NCBI RefSeq assembly: GCF_000494755.1
Contig: NC_022657.1
Span: forward strand, 321,501 to 385,500
Direction of reading: 5' to 3'
Length of the DNA stretch: 64,000 bases
Source: Amorphoplanes friuliensis DSM 7358
GTDB lineage: Bacteria; Actinomycetota; Actinomycetes; Mycobacteriales; Micromonosporaceae
Shown piece by piece: positions 48,142 to 56,611 of the stretch; within the stretch, counting starts at the first letter, position 1; each line of letters begins with the position of its first letter. The notes beneath the pieces were generated by a model, which was not told where the DNA came from, ran no database searches, and saw nothing but the letters and a program-made list of their open reading frames with translations. The translations under genes were made by a program, and so were the position numbers.

Positions 48142-49347
48142 TCAGCTCATCGCCGCCGCGTGGCGGGCGAGCATGCGGCTGCCGACGACCATGGCGGCTG
48201 CGGCCCACACCATGGCGATGGCGGCGACGGTCCACATCACCGGATAGCCGGCTGCGGCGGCCAGAGCGCCCAGGCCTAGCGGTCCGAGGCAGCCGCCCGC
48301 GTAAACGCCGGTCTGGGTGATCGACGTGGCGGCCGCGGGCGCCTGGGGGTGGAGGCGGACGACCGCGAAGTTCATCAGGCCGGGCCAGGCCCAGCCGAAA
48401 CCGAAGCCGAGCACCACACCGGCGACCAGCGTCACCGTGCCCGCCACGGCCATCAGGGCCAGGCCGACGGCACCTACGGCGAGCAGGGCGGCGATGACGG
48501 CGATCTGACGGGACGGGAAGCGGTCGGCCTGCCAGCCGCCGAAGACCCGGGCGATCACGCACACCGCGCCGCCCAGGGTCAGCGCGAGACCGGCCGTGCC
48601 GGGGGCCATTCCGCGGGCCGCCGCCGAGTCGACCAGGAAGGTGCCGAGCGCGTTCGCCGAGCCCGCCGCGAGGGTCGCGCCCACACCGATCACGATCAGG
48701 GCCGCGGTGGCCCGCTCTCCGCCGCCCGTCTGGCGCCGTTTTGTCTCATCCTTCTCCGACGGTACGAGCCAGAGCGCGCCCGCAGCACCGACCGCCGCGA
48801 GGACAAACGCCCACCTCCAGCCGACGGTCAACGCCACCACCGGTACGGCCGCACCCGCGAGCAGCGTGCTGACGGGGATCGCGGCCTGTTTGACGCCGAA
48901 CGACAGGCCCTGGCGCCGGACCGGGACGTGCCGCGACAGGCTGGTGTTGCTCGCCAGCTGGCCGAGAGCGTTGGCGGCCGCACCGAGGGCCAGGATCGCG
49001 ATGAGTGTCCACAGTGATCGGGCCGCGACGGCGATCGTCAGCAGTGACACGGACGCGAGCGCGATGCCGGCGCGGGCGATCGTGGTCGAGCCGAAGCGTT
49101 CGACGAGGGCGCCGGCGGGCACGGAGGCGAGGGCGCTTGCCCCGAAGTACGCCGAGACGGCCAGTCCGAGGCCTGCCGGGGAAAACCTGAGTTCTTCTCC
49201 GATTTGTACGGCGAGTCCGCCGACGAGGAAGACCGGGACCGAACAGGCGATGGTCGTGGTAAGCGCGCCGGTCACCGCACGCCGCGGCTGAACCGCATCA
49301 GTGCTGGTAGATGCGGTTTGGGCGGAGGAGATCTGCGGCTCGGCCAT
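48142..49347 (-). CDS. MFS transporter
   Basis: A 401-residue major facilitator protein with about 12 helices, for example TGALTTTIACSVPVFLVGGLA, GASALASVPAGALVERFGS (loop 2-3 motif) and WRWAFVLAAVGAAGALWLV mid-protein. It resembles CynX/NarK-like or sugar-acid transporters but the substrate is unknown. ATG 49347 is likely; it lacks a ribosome site, so a leaderless message or upstream start is possible. It is divergent from an IclR regulator that probably controls it. Confidence 0.83.
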   Translation of the reverse strand: MAEPQISSAQTASTSTDAVQPRRAVTGALTTTIACSVPVFLVGGLAVQIGEELRFSPAGLGLAVSAYFGASALASVPAGALVERFGSTTIARAGIALASVSLLTIAVAARSLWTLIAILALGAAANALGQLASNTSLSRHVPVRRQGLSFGVKQAAIPVSTLLAGAAVPVVALTVGWRWAFVLAAVGAAGALWLVPSEKDETKRRQTGGGERATAALIVIGVGATLAAGSANALGTFLVDSAAARGMAPGTAGLALTLGGAVCVIARVFGGWQADRFPSRQIAVIAALLAVGAVGLALMAVAGTVTLVAGVVLGFGFGWAWPGLMNFAVVRLHPQAPAAATSITQTGVYAGGCLGPLGLGALAAAAGYPVMWTVAAIAMVWAAAAMVVGSRMLARHAAAMS

Positions 49348-49500
49348 CAAACGGAGGTTATGCCCCGCAGTGGTGATCCCGGGACGGTGAGTGTCAATGA
49401 CCACACGTGCCGTAAAGATCGGTCTTGATCGACACGCTTCAGGCATTCCGTCGGGGGAAGATTATTCATATGGTGTAAGTCCCCGGCGTCGGAGGTGGCT

Positions 49501-50295
49501 GTGCGCGACCCCCTGGCGGAGCCGTCAGATCTCATCCGGAGCGTGTCACGCGCCCTGCGTGTGCTCGAATCGGTGGGTCGGGCCCCGCGTGGTCTCACCG
49601 TGAAACAGATCGCTCGGCGGTGCGAGCTGACTGTCGCGACGACCTATCACCTTGTCCGCACCCTGGCCTACGAGGGCTACGTGATCCGCCGGGAGGACGG
49701 TACCTACATCGTCGGTCTGGAGATCGCGGACCGCTATCGCGAGCTGGTGTCGGCGTTCCGCGGACCGCCCTCGGTGGGCGAGGCGCTGCGGCGGGCGGCG
49801 GTCGAGACCGGTTACAGCCACTACCTCGGCCGGTTCGTCGGCGGCAGGATCGCTGTCACCGCCTCGGCGGAGGGCGCCCGGTCGCCGTTCATGGACGACA
49901 TGGCACCCGGCTTCGACGAGGGCGGCCACGCGACCGCGCTCGGCAAGGCCCTGCTGGCCACGCTCACCGCCGACCAGCGCGCCCGCTATCTGCGTGACTG
50001 GGGCATGCGGGCGTTCACCCCGGCCACGCTGACCTCACCCGAGGCGCTCGAGGCCGACCTGGCCGCCGGGGAACGCCGTGGCATGCAGCTGGAGATGGGG
50101 CAGTTCCGGCAAGGGCTCGCCTGCGCCGCCGTCAACGTCGTCAGCGACCGCGACATGGAACGCCGGCTCGTGCTGGCCTGCGCCCTCCCGGCCGCCGAGA
50201 TGCTGACCTCGGCCCGCGTCGTCCGGGCGAAGCTCACCGCCGCTGCCCGGAATGTCGCGGAAGCACTCTCGACGGGTGATGCTGCCACCGCCTGA
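49501..50295 (+). CDS. IclR-family transcriptional regulator
   Basis: A 264-residue regulator. The N-terminal winged helix is RSVSRALRVLESVGRAPRGLTVKQIARRCELTVATTYHLVRTLAYEGYV; the C-terminal effector domain has GGHATALGKALLATL and the GMQLEMGQFRQGLACAAVNV segment. GTG 49501 is chosen because GGAGG lies at 49491-49495; the GTG at 49495 would fall inside that site. The 153-bp divergent gap to the MFS gene contains an AT-rich ATTATTCATATGG patch. Confidence 0.9.
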   Translation: MRDPLAEPSDLIRSVSRALRVLESVGRAPRGLTVKQIARRCELTVATTYHLVRTLAYEGYVIRREDGTYIVGLEIADRYRELVSAFRGPPSVGEALRRAAVETGYSHYLGRFVGGRIAVTASAEGARSPFMDDMAPGFDEGGHATALGKALLATLTADQRARYLRDWGMRAFTPATLTSPEALEADLAAGERRGMQLEMGQFRQGLACAAVNVVSDRDMERRLVLACALPAAEMLTSARVVRAKLTAAARNVAEALSTGDAATA

Positions 50296-50316
50296 ACTGC
50301 AGGCTTAAGACTCCTT

Positions 50317-50350
50317 TGAACCGCCCGACCCGTGTGCACGTAATACGGGT
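50317..50350 (+). promoter_or_regulatory. SigL-like ECF promoter
   Basis: TGAACC (50317-50322), a 16-bp spacer and CGTAA (50339-50343) match the mycobacterial SigL-type promoter TGAACC-N16-CGT. An inverted repeat ACCCGT-N11-ACGGGT (50328-50350) overlaps it. It precedes the sigma/anti-sigma genes, as expected for autoregulation. Confidence 0.6.
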
Positions 50351-50377
50351 TGGAACGCGCGGAGGAGGTCGGCAGGC

Positions 50378-50893
50378 TTGGAAGATCAGGATGCCGAGCT
50401 GCTGCGCGCTCTGCAGGACGAGCACGGGGAAGCCCTGTTCGCGCACGCCGTACGCCTCTCCGGCGGCGACCGGCAGCGGGCAGAAGATCTTGTGCAAGAG
50501 ACGCTGTTGAGGGCCTGGCGCTATCCCGAAGCGCTCGACCCCGAGCGCGGCGCGGTGCGGTCATGGCTGTTCACCACCGCGCGCAACCTGGCGATCGATG
50601 CCTGGAGGCGCCGGTCGGTCCGGGTGGGCGAGGTGGTCACCGACATGATTCCCGAGCCGCCGCCCAGCGCGGACGAGGCGGACCGGGCCGTGGAGGCCTG
50701 GACGGTCGCGGAGGCACTGGGGCGTCTCTCCACGAGCCATCGTGAAGTCCTGGTGGAGTGCTTCTACCAGGGGCGTTCCGTTGCCGAGGCCGCCGCGAGA
50801 CTCGGGGTCCCACCCGGCACGGTCAAGTCGCGCACGCACTACGCGCTGCGCTCGCTACGCATGGTTCTGGACGAGATGGGGGTGACGGGATGA
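50378..50893 (+). CDS. ECF sigma factor (SigL-like)
   Basis: A 171-residue sigma-70 family factor with regions 2 and 4 only. Region 2 is ALFAHAVRLSGGDRQRAEDLVQETLLRAWRYPE plus VRSWLFTTARNLAIDAWRRR; region 4 is LGRLSTSHREVLVECFYQGRSVAEAAARLGVPPGTVKSRTHYALRSL. The TTG start at 50378 has GGAGGAGG at 50361-50368. It overlaps the anti-sigma gene by 4 bp (ATGA), and the SigL-like promoter upstream suggests autocontrol. In mycobacteria SigL controls envelope and secreted-protein redox genes. Confidence 0.9.
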   Translation: MEDQDAELLRALQDEHGEALFAHAVRLSGGDRQRAEDLVQETLLRAWRYPEALDPERGAVRSWLFTTARNLAIDAWRRRSVRVGEVVTDMIPEPPPSADEADRAVEAWTVAEALGRLSTSHREVLVECFYQGRSVAEAAARLGVPPGTVKSRTHYALRSLRMVLDEMGVTG

Positions 50894-51600
50894 GGTGCGA
50901 CCACGAGCACGACGACGGTGCGTACGTCCTCGGTGCCCTCTCTCCCGCCGAACGCGCGGCCTACGAACGCCACCTCGCGACCTGTTCGTTCTGCCGTGAG
51001 GCGGTCGCGGACATCGCGGTGCTCCCGGGTCTGCTCGGCCGGCTCGACCCCGCCGACTTCGAGAAGCTGCTCGCCCCGGACTTCCCGTCGCCGCCACCCC
51101 GCAACCGGCGGACGAGCATGCCCGAGCTGGTCTCGGCCGCTCAGACGACCAGGCGTCAGGAACGCCGGAAGGTCCGTTTCCGCGTGCTCGGCTCCGCGCT
51201 GGCGGCTGCCTGCCTCGCGCTGGTCGTGGGTGTCGGGGCGGTCTTCTGGATGGGCCGTGACGCGACTCCGCCGGTGGTGCCCGGTCCGACGGTGGCGATG
51301 ACGCCGGCGAACGAGCGGGTCCCGGTGACGGCCCAGATCAACCTGACGGGTGCGGCCGGCGGCACGAAGATCAACCTGGTCTGCTTCTACAACCGGGGCA
51401 ATTCCGAGTCCGAGCCCTACCGGATCCGGCTCATGGCGTACGGGCCCGACGACGAGAGTGAGCAGCTCGGCTCGTGGGTGGCCTCGCCCGGCAAGGAGTT
51501 CAGCATGTCCGGTGTCACGCACTTCACCGACGGCACGCTGTCCCGGCTGGCACTGGTACGCAACGACGACAAGACACTGTTGTCGTACGACGTCCCCTGA
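50890..51600 (+). CDS. Zinc-binding transmembrane anti-sigma factor (RslA-like)
   Basis: A 236-residue anti-sigma factor. The cytoplasmic N-terminus has the ZAS motif H28-x3-C32-x2-C35 (ERHLATCSFCREA) with an additional CDHEH at residues 3-7. A single membrane helix spans about 98-120 (VLGSALAAACLALVVGVGAVFWM). The outer domain of about 110 residues has a beta-rich pattern as in RskA/RslA. Overlap with the sigma gene ensures stoichiometric synthesis. Likely released by oxidative or envelope stress; that is family inference. Confidence 0.9.
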   Translation: MRCDHEHDDGAYVLGALSPAERAAYERHLATCSFCREAVADIAVLPGLLGRLDPADFEKLLAPDFPSPPPRNRRTSMPELVSAAQTTRRQERRKVRFRVLGSALAAACLALVVGVGAVFWMGRDATPPVVPGPTVAMTPANERVPVTAQINLTGAAGGTKINLVCFYNRGNSESEPYRIRLMAYGPDDESEQLGSWVASPGKEFSMSGVTHFTDGTLSRLALVRNDDKTLLSYDVP

Positions 51601-51612
51601 CGAGACCCCTCG

Positions 51613-52566
51613 TCAGCGCGGCGGAAGGGCGGCGGTTGGTTCGGCGGTGGCGGCCGCTGAGGCAGCCGCCGTCCTCCCTTTGGTGGCTTTGGTGGCCCGG
51701 GCCGATCGCAGGCCGTCCACGGTGAAGATGATCAGCGCGATCCAGACCAGGCCGAAACCCGCGAGCCGCGCGGCCGGCATCGGCTCGTGGAAGAGCAGCA
51801 CCCCCCCGGCCAGCTGCAGAATCGGCGCGACATATTGCAGGATCCCGAGCCCGACCAGCGGCACGCGGTTGGCCGCCCCGGCAAAGAGCAGCAACGGTAC
51901 GGCCGTAGCAATGCCCGAGAACAGCATCAGCACGGTGTGCGTGGCCGACACGTGCCCGAACTCCGCGCCGCCGGTCGCGTTGAGCCACCCGAGGTAGACC
52001 AGCGCGGGCACCGCGAGCACGGCCGACTCCACGAACAGACCCTCGGCCGGCGGCAGCCCCAGCCGCTTCTTCACCAGGCTGTACGACCCGAAACTCGCCG
52101 CCAGCGCCAGCGCGATGTACGGCAGGTGCCCGTAGTCGACGGTCAGCACCGCCACGGCCAGCCCGCCGATCCCGACAGCGGCCCACTGCCACGCCCGCAG
52201 CCGTTCACGCTGCACGGTGACACCCAGCAGGACCACGACCAGCGGCGTGATGAAGTACCCGAGCGCCGTCTCGACCACCCGCGACGAGTTGACGCCGTAG
52301 ATGTAGGTCGCCCAGTTGACGCCGATCAGCAGACCCGCGAGCGTGATGCCACCGAGCAGCCGCCGGTCACGGGCCAGTTGGCCGAGGAAACGCCAGTTGC
52401 GCAGGACGAGCAGCAGCAGACTGATGAACACGACCGACCAGATCACCCGGTGGGCGAGGATCTCCAGCGGTGGCGACGGCGCGAGCAGCTTGAAGTAGAT
52501 CGGGAAGAAGCCCCACAACACGTAGGCCGTCAAGCCGTACAGATAACCGCGTCGTTCCTCGCCCAT
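51613..52566 (-). CDS. rarD: RarD-type EamA transporter
   Basis: A 317-residue DMT-superfamily protein with ten helices. The N-terminal GYLYGLTAYVLWGFFPIYFKLL and AHRVIWSVVF are diagnostic of RarD. The later segment SRVVETALGYFITPLVVVLLG and LGILQYVAPILQLAGGVLLFHEPMP also fit. The natural substrate is unknown (chloramphenicol sensitivity is reported for the family). The last about 30 residues are a hydrophilic Ala/Thr tail. It is convergent with the anti-sigma gene, 12 bp apart. Confidence 0.9.
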   Translation of the reverse strand: MGEERRGYLYGLTAYVLWGFFPIYFKLLAPSPPLEILAHRVIWSVVFISLLLLVLRNWRFLGQLARDRRLLGGITLAGLLIGVNWATYIYGVNSSRVVETALGYFITPLVVVLLGVTVQRERLRAWQWAAVGIGGLAVAVLTVDYGHLPYIALALAASFGSYSLVKKRLGLPPAEGLFVESAVLAVPALVYLGWLNATGGAEFGHVSATHTVLMLFSGIATAVPLLLFAGAANRVPLVGLGILQYVAPILQLAGGVLLFHEPMPAARLAGFGLVWIALIIFTVDGLRSARATKATKGRTAAASAAATAEPTAALPPR

Positions 52567-52617
52567 GCCCTCACGGTAAGGGTCGTGGCGTGATGCGGTC
52601 CTTGCATATGTTCCAGC

Positions 52618-53070
52618 TCACCGGGCCAATCCGCCGGCAGTGGCCTGGAGGTCGCACTCCATCCAGCGTTCGCCGTCGACCGGCGTGAAGCCCAGAGGCG
52701 CATAGACACCCTGCGCGGTCCGCGTCACGAGCAGAAACCGCCTCAGGCCGCGAGCGGCCAGATCATCGCGCAAGGCCCGGACCAGCCACCGCCCGAGACC
52801 GCGCCCCCGCCAGGCCGGATCGACAAAAACATCACACAGGTACGCGAAGACGACGCCATCCGTCACCACCCGCGCAAAGGCGACCTGGCTCCCGTCGGCT
52901 TCGCGGTAGATGCCGACGGGCTCCGAACCCGCGGTCGCCCGGCGCATGACGTCGGCGGGCCGCCCGGTCGCCCAGTAGGTCCCGGCGATCCACTCGTGCA
53001 CCAGGTCGTGGTCGACCCGCTCGGGATCATCGGTCAGCACGAAGCCGTCGTCGCGGCGTTCGTTCAGCAC
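52618..53070 (-). CDS. GNAT-family N-acetyltransferase
   Basis: A 150-residue acetyltransferase. Motif A is CDVFVDPAWRGRGLGRWLVRALRDDL (R-G-R-G-L-G loop for acetyl-CoA), followed by LRRFLLVTRTAQGVYAPLGFTPVD. The N-terminal HEWIAGTYWATGRP motif is typical of a subgroup seen widely in bacteria. GTG 53070 follows the holin-like gene by 22 bp on the same strand, suggesting co-transcription. The acceptor is unknown. Confidence 0.9.
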   Translation of the reverse strand: MLNERRDDGFVLTDDPERVDHDLVHEWIAGTYWATGRPADVMRRATAGSEPVGIYREADGSQVAFARVVTDGVVFAYLCDVFVDPAWRGRGLGRWLVRALRDDLAARGLRRFLLVTRTAQGVYAPLGFTPVDGERWMECDLQATAGGLAR

Positions 53071-53092
53071 GCGGTGCGCCCGTTCTCCCGGG

Positions 53093-53479
53093 TCAGTCGT
53101 CGTCCCCGCCGTCCGGGACCAGCATGTTCAGCACCCAGCTCACGACGCCGACCAGCAGCGCACCGAGCACGGCGCTGGGCCAGAAGTCGTCCACGTGGAA
53201 CGGCAGGTCGAACTGCCCGGCGATCCAGCTGACCAGCAGGAACAGCAGACCGTTGATGACCAGGGAGATCAGGCCCAGCGTCAGCACGTAGAGCCCGCAG
53301 CCGATCGTCTTGATGATCGGGCGTAGGACCGCGTTGACGATGCCGAAGATCACCGCGACCGCCAGCAGCGTGCCGATCTGACCGCCGATGGAGTCGGTGG
53401 TGAGGCGGATGCCGCCGATCAGCAGAGTCGCGATCCACAGTGAGACGGCGGTGATCACCAGCCGGATGAGGATGCCCAT
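53093..53479 (-). CDS. Phage-holin-like membrane protein (DUF360 type)
   Basis: A 128-residue protein with four hydrophobic helices (VITAVSLWIATLLIGGI, TLLAVAVIFGIVNAVLRPII, YVLTLGLISLVINGLLFLLV, AVLGALLVGVVSWVLNML). FGIVNAVLRPIIK and the overall shape match the phage holin 4_2 / YvlD family, common as chromosomal genes with no demonstrated lysis role. ATG 53479 fits the family start; the longer TTG-initiated frame adds 32 basic residues and is unlikely. Confidence 0.85.
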   Translation of the reverse strand: MGILIRLVITAVSLWIATLLIGGIRLTTDSIGGQIGTLLAVAVIFGIVNAVLRPIIKTIGCGLYVLTLGLISLVINGLLFLLVSWIAGQFDLPFHVDDFWPSAVLGALLVGVVSWVLNMLVPDGGDDD

Positions 53480-53597
53480 GGCACCGGATGGTGCCACGAC
53501 CGGGCCACCGAAGCGGGCGACACTCCCCGATCTTGACCGGCTCGTTGCCCGGCCTGTCCCGACAATTCCGATCAATAGCCGGTTTTGCTCCCGGCCC

Positions 53598-55460
53598 TCA
53601 GCCTCGGACCGGAGGGCCGATCAGCTGTGCCTCGATCGGAGTTTGCGACAGGGTCGCCCAGCGGACCGCGCGCCTGTTGATGACGCCAACCATGTCCGAG
53701 CGGATCTGGGTCAGCCACTTGGCGGTCTCACCCAGGCCGAGGGCGGCGCCCACGAGCGTCGCCTCCTCCGGGCGCAGCGGCTGGACCACCAGCAGGTCGG
53801 CCCGTGAAGCCACGTCGGCATCGGCCGGGCTGAAGTCGTCGCGGACCACCAGCGTGGCCTGCCAGCCGGCGCCGGGGCGGTTGTCGGCGCCCACGGGACC
53901 GATGTCGACCACGACCAGCAGCGGGTGCAGGGCCGAACCCGGGGGGACCTCCACCGCGCGGCCCGGCGGGATCACGGCGATCGCCTCGCCGGGCACCGCC
54001 GCGCCGCGGACGAATGGCTCCCAGGCCTGCGGGCGGGCCGTCTGCACGACCACGCGGGCCCCGAGGGCCATGGCCCGCAGCGCGACCAGCTGGGCGCAGC
54101 GGACACCGCCGACGAGCAGCGCGCGGGTCTGCTCGGGCCGGAACAGCCGCGCGATGACCGGCTCGCCCTTGCGGTTGCTGCCGATCATGAGACCGGCGCT
54201 GCTGATCGGCAGCTGCAGGTCGTCGAGCAGGTCGGCGCGGGCGGCGTCGAAGCTCGGGCGGCCGGGCAGACCCGGTGCCGACGGAATGCCCAGCGGGAGG
54301 GTCGCGGTCAGGCCGTCGAGGTGCTCGCCGTCGAGCCGCCGTGCCGTGGCGCGTTCGCCGGCCAGGAGCTTGCGCAGCGCCTGGGTCGCGACCGAGAGCG
54401 AGGCGGTGTCCGGCGCCGCGAGACGAACGGTCAGGTCGATCTCGGTGTCCGTGCCGGTGGCCGAGCGGGGACCCGCACCGAGCGCGACGGTCGTGGCCGC
54501 GGCGGGCAGGGTCAGCATGCGCGCCACCAGCCGGCGTGACGTCTCGATCCGCAGGTCGGGCCAGCGGCGCAGGCGGAACGTGGCCTGCGTCAGGCTGCCG
54601 ACCCGCAGACCGGGCCACGTCTCCTGCGCGATGCCGATGCCGTCGTCGTGAGCCAGCTCGGCGATGACCCGCAGGGCCGCGGCCTCACCGAGCGGACGCG
54701 CCGGGGTCGGATTGAGCCGGCGCAGCAGCTTGCGGACGAGCCCGGACAGCGCCCGCCGCAGATCCTCCTCGGACCAGCCCTCGGCGCGCATCACGCGTAC
54801 GGCGAGCAAGGCCCGGCTGTGGCCGAGCAGACGGCCGTCGGTGAGCTGCCTGTACGAGTTCGCAGGCGTGCCTCCGCCGGCCCGCAGCGACGGCGCCGGA
54901 GCGCCGATGAGCAGGAGCTGCAGGCGGCACGGCGGATGCTCGGCACCCGCGGGCGGCAGCAGGCCGACCGGCGACGGCAGCGTCACGGTCTCCTCGGCGA
55001 GCAGGCCGTTCGGGTCGCCGAGCTCGAGGACGGCGGTGAGGCCGTGCCCGTCGACGATCACCGCGGCCGGATCACCGCCGAGCTCGGCCTGATCGATCCG
55101 CGACCCGGGCGCGACGAACTCCAGCAGCGCGGTCGGGGCATCGGCGACCGGGACAGCATGCTTGCGACCGGCGAAGTGCATGCCCGTGCCCAGCCACTCG
55201 AACGCCCAGCGGCCGCGGAGCCGCAGCCAGGTCACGGCGAGCAGGATCACGGCGAGGAACGCGGCCGCGGCGAACGTGATCGGGCCGTTGATCGCGCCGA
55301 CGAGTAAGGCCGCGGCGGCCACTTGAGTGCTGACCAACTGACCGGTGCGAATACCGAACAATCGTCCATGCCGGACACGTTGGGTGCGCACCTTGGGCAA
55401 TTGCTGTCCGGCGCCACTGAGCTCGGGGAAGCTGCGGCCACCCGCCACCTCTGCCGTCAC
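53598..55460 (-). CDS. eccE: Type VII secretion protein EccE
   Basis: A 620-residue component of the ESX membrane complex. Two adjacent membrane helices lie near residues 45-85 (VSTQVAAAALLVGAINGPITF and AAAAFLAVILLAVTWLRLRG), followed by a large soluble domain, the EccE layout. GTG 55460 follows AAAGGCAGG; conservation begins soon after. It is divergent from two WXG100 genes. EccB, EccC, EccD and the mycosin are not in this window, so the rest of the apparatus must lie elsewhere. Confidence 0.82.
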   Translation of the reverse strand: MTAEVAGGRSFPELSGAGQQLPKVRTQRVRHGRLFGIRTGQLVSTQVAAAALLVGAINGPITFAAAAFLAVILLAVTWLRLRGRWAFEWLGTGMHFAGRKHAVPVADAPTALLEFVAPGSRIDQAELGGDPAAVIVDGHGLTAVLELGDPNGLLAEETVTLPSPVGLLPPAGAEHPPCRLQLLLIGAPAPSLRAGGGTPANSYRQLTDGRLLGHSRALLAVRVMRAEGWSEEDLRRALSGLVRKLLRRLNPTPARPLGEAAALRVIAELAHDDGIGIAQETWPGLRVGSLTQATFRLRRWPDLRIETSRRLVARMLTLPAAATTVALGAGPRSATGTDTEIDLTVRLAAPDTASLSVATQALRKLLAGERATARRLDGEHLDGLTATLPLGIPSAPGLPGRPSFDAARADLLDDLQLPISSAGLMIGSNRKGEPVIARLFRPEQTRALLVGGVRCAQLVALRAMALGARVVVQTARPQAWEPFVRGAAVPGEAIAVIPPGRAVEVPPGSALHPLLVVVDIGPVGADNRPGAGWQATLVVRDDFSPADADVASRADLLVVQPLRPEEATLVGAALGLGETAKWLTQIRSDMVGVINRRAVRWATLSQTPIEAQLIGPPVRG

Positions 55461-55635
55461 CGTGCGCCTGCCTTTCCGTGGTTCGCCTGCCTGAGCGGCC
55501 TCATCGTATGGCCCGGGCGGCCGGAGCAGGGGGCAGCATCGATATCCACAGGTTGCCCGGCGGGGATACCGTGACTGCGTCGGAGTCGCTACCGTCAGCG
55601 ACGCCAACAGGAAACAAGCTGCTCAGAGGTGCCCC

Positions 55636-55674
55636 CCACCAGCTGGTGGAAACGGTTAATCTGAGGGCTACGTC
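55636..55674 (+). promoter_or_regulatory. Palindrome and ECF-type promoter before the WXG100 genes
   Basis: A perfect 14-bp palindrome CCACCAGCTGGTGG lies at 55636-55649. Overlapping it, GGAAAC (55648-55653), a 17-bp spacer and CGTC (55671-55674) resemble an ECF sigma promoter of the GGAAC-N16/17-CGT(T/C) kind. They lie about 75 bp upstream of the first WXG100 gene. The rest of the 289-bp gap shows nothing else clear. Confidence 0.5.
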
Positions 55675-55749
55675 AATGCGCCGGTGGTCGTTCCGCACGA
55701 CTTGTCCACTCAGGACCCGGCGCGACGACAGACGATTCAAGAAAGCGGG

Positions 55750-56088
55750 GTGACGTCCGGAGTGTCCGAGACGCAGGCAGAAGCCGCGGTGATGGCGAAG
55801 ACCGCCACGCAGTTCGAAGGTGTCAACAATTCGCTCACGTCGATGCTGAACAAGCTGATGAACGAGCTTTCTGTGCTGCAGACCGCATGGGTCGGCAGCG
55901 GCGGCAAGGCGTTCGAGACGGTCAAGGTCCAGTACCAGAACGACCTGTCGAAGCTGAACAAGGCCCTGGCGGACACCGCCGAGGCGATCAAGACCTCCGG
56001 CATCAGCTACACCAACACCGATGACTCGGCGGCCAGCATGGTGACCAAGTCCGGTGGCGGTGGCTACTCACTGCCGCTCGAAAACTAA
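55750..56088 (+). CDS. WXG100-family protein (EsxB-like)
   Basis: A 112-residue ESAT-6-like helical hairpin protein. The turn motif is W47-V-G49 in LQTAWVGSGGKAFETV, flanked by helices FEGVNNSLTSMLNKLMNELS and VQYQNDLSKLNKALADTAEAI. It is probably secreted by a type VII system as a dimer with the next gene's product. The GTG at 55750 has only a weak ribosome site; GTG 55765 is an alternative. The next gene starts 18 bp downstream. Confidence 0.92.
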   Translation: MTSGVSETQAEAAVMAKTATQFEGVNNSLTSMLNKLMNELSVLQTAWVGSGGKAFETVKVQYQNDLSKLNKALADTAEAIKTSGISYTNTDDSAASMVTKSGGGGYSLPLEN

Positions 56089-56106
56089 GCGGGGGAGGAT
56101 CACTTC

Positions 56107-56400
56107 ATGAACGACGGTTTGCTGAAGGTCAATTTCAGCGCCCTGGCCCAGGCCGGAGCGGACATTCAGAAGGCGCTGAACGAGCTCGAGTCGCAGCTCA
56201 GCCAGCTCGAGGCCGATGCTCGTCCGCTGGTGGCGACGTGGGAGGGCAAGGCGCAGACCGCCTACGCCCTGCGTCAGCAGCAGTGGACCCAGGCGTCCAC
56301 CGATCTGAAGGGCATCCTCCGGGACATCAAGGTCGCGGTCGACCAGTCCGCCACGGACTACGCCACGACCGAGGGCAACGCGGAGAAGCGCTTCACCTGA
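56107..56400 (+). CDS. WXG100-family protein (EsxA-like)
   Basis: A 97-residue ESAT-6-like protein with the W45-E-G47 turn (LVATWEGKAQTAY) between helices LNELESQLSQLEADAR and STDLKGILRDIKVAVDQSA. Size and motif fit ESX substrates. A GGGGGAGGATC ribosome site precedes ATG 56107. It forms an operon with the previous gene and is followed by a perfect terminator palindrome. Confidence 0.95.
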   Translation: MNDGLLKVNFSALAQAGADIQKALNELESQLSQLEADARPLVATWEGKAQTAYALRQQQWTQASTDLKGILRDIKVAVDQSATDYATTEGNAEKRFT

Positions 56401-56414
56401 TCTTCGTGGTGTGC

Positions 56415-56442
56415 AACGGCCGGAACGATCGTTCCGGCCGTT
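56415..56442 (+). terminator. Perfect 28-bp palindrome after the WXG100 pair
   Basis: Arms AACGGCCGGAACGA (56415-56428) and TCGTTCCGGCCGTT (56429-56442) are perfectly complementary, 14 bp after the EsxA-like stop. The RNA would form a long GC hairpin ending in UU, so it probably terminates the esx operon. Confidence 0.8.
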
Positions 56443-56611
56443 CCCGTCTCCGCAGCTACTTTCGGTCATCGGGCCGTGTCGCTGCGCGACGCCGACCGGT
56501 TCCGGCGCCCCTTCTCGGCTGTATGCATACGGCCGCCCATTGTGATCGTGGCCTGACCTTGTAGGTTGTACGCGTTGAGGTGGCCCGTTCGCCGCGAAGG
56601 GAGAGGTGGAC

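Noticed and set aside
53480..53575. Longer holin-like protein from TTG 53575
   Set aside because: The extra 32 residues are basic and unlike the family; the ATG at 53479 gives the normal length.
55542..55710. Near DnaA boxes ATATCCACA (55542) and TTGTCCACT (55702)
   Set aside because: Each has one mismatch, they are 160 bp apart and there is no further support.
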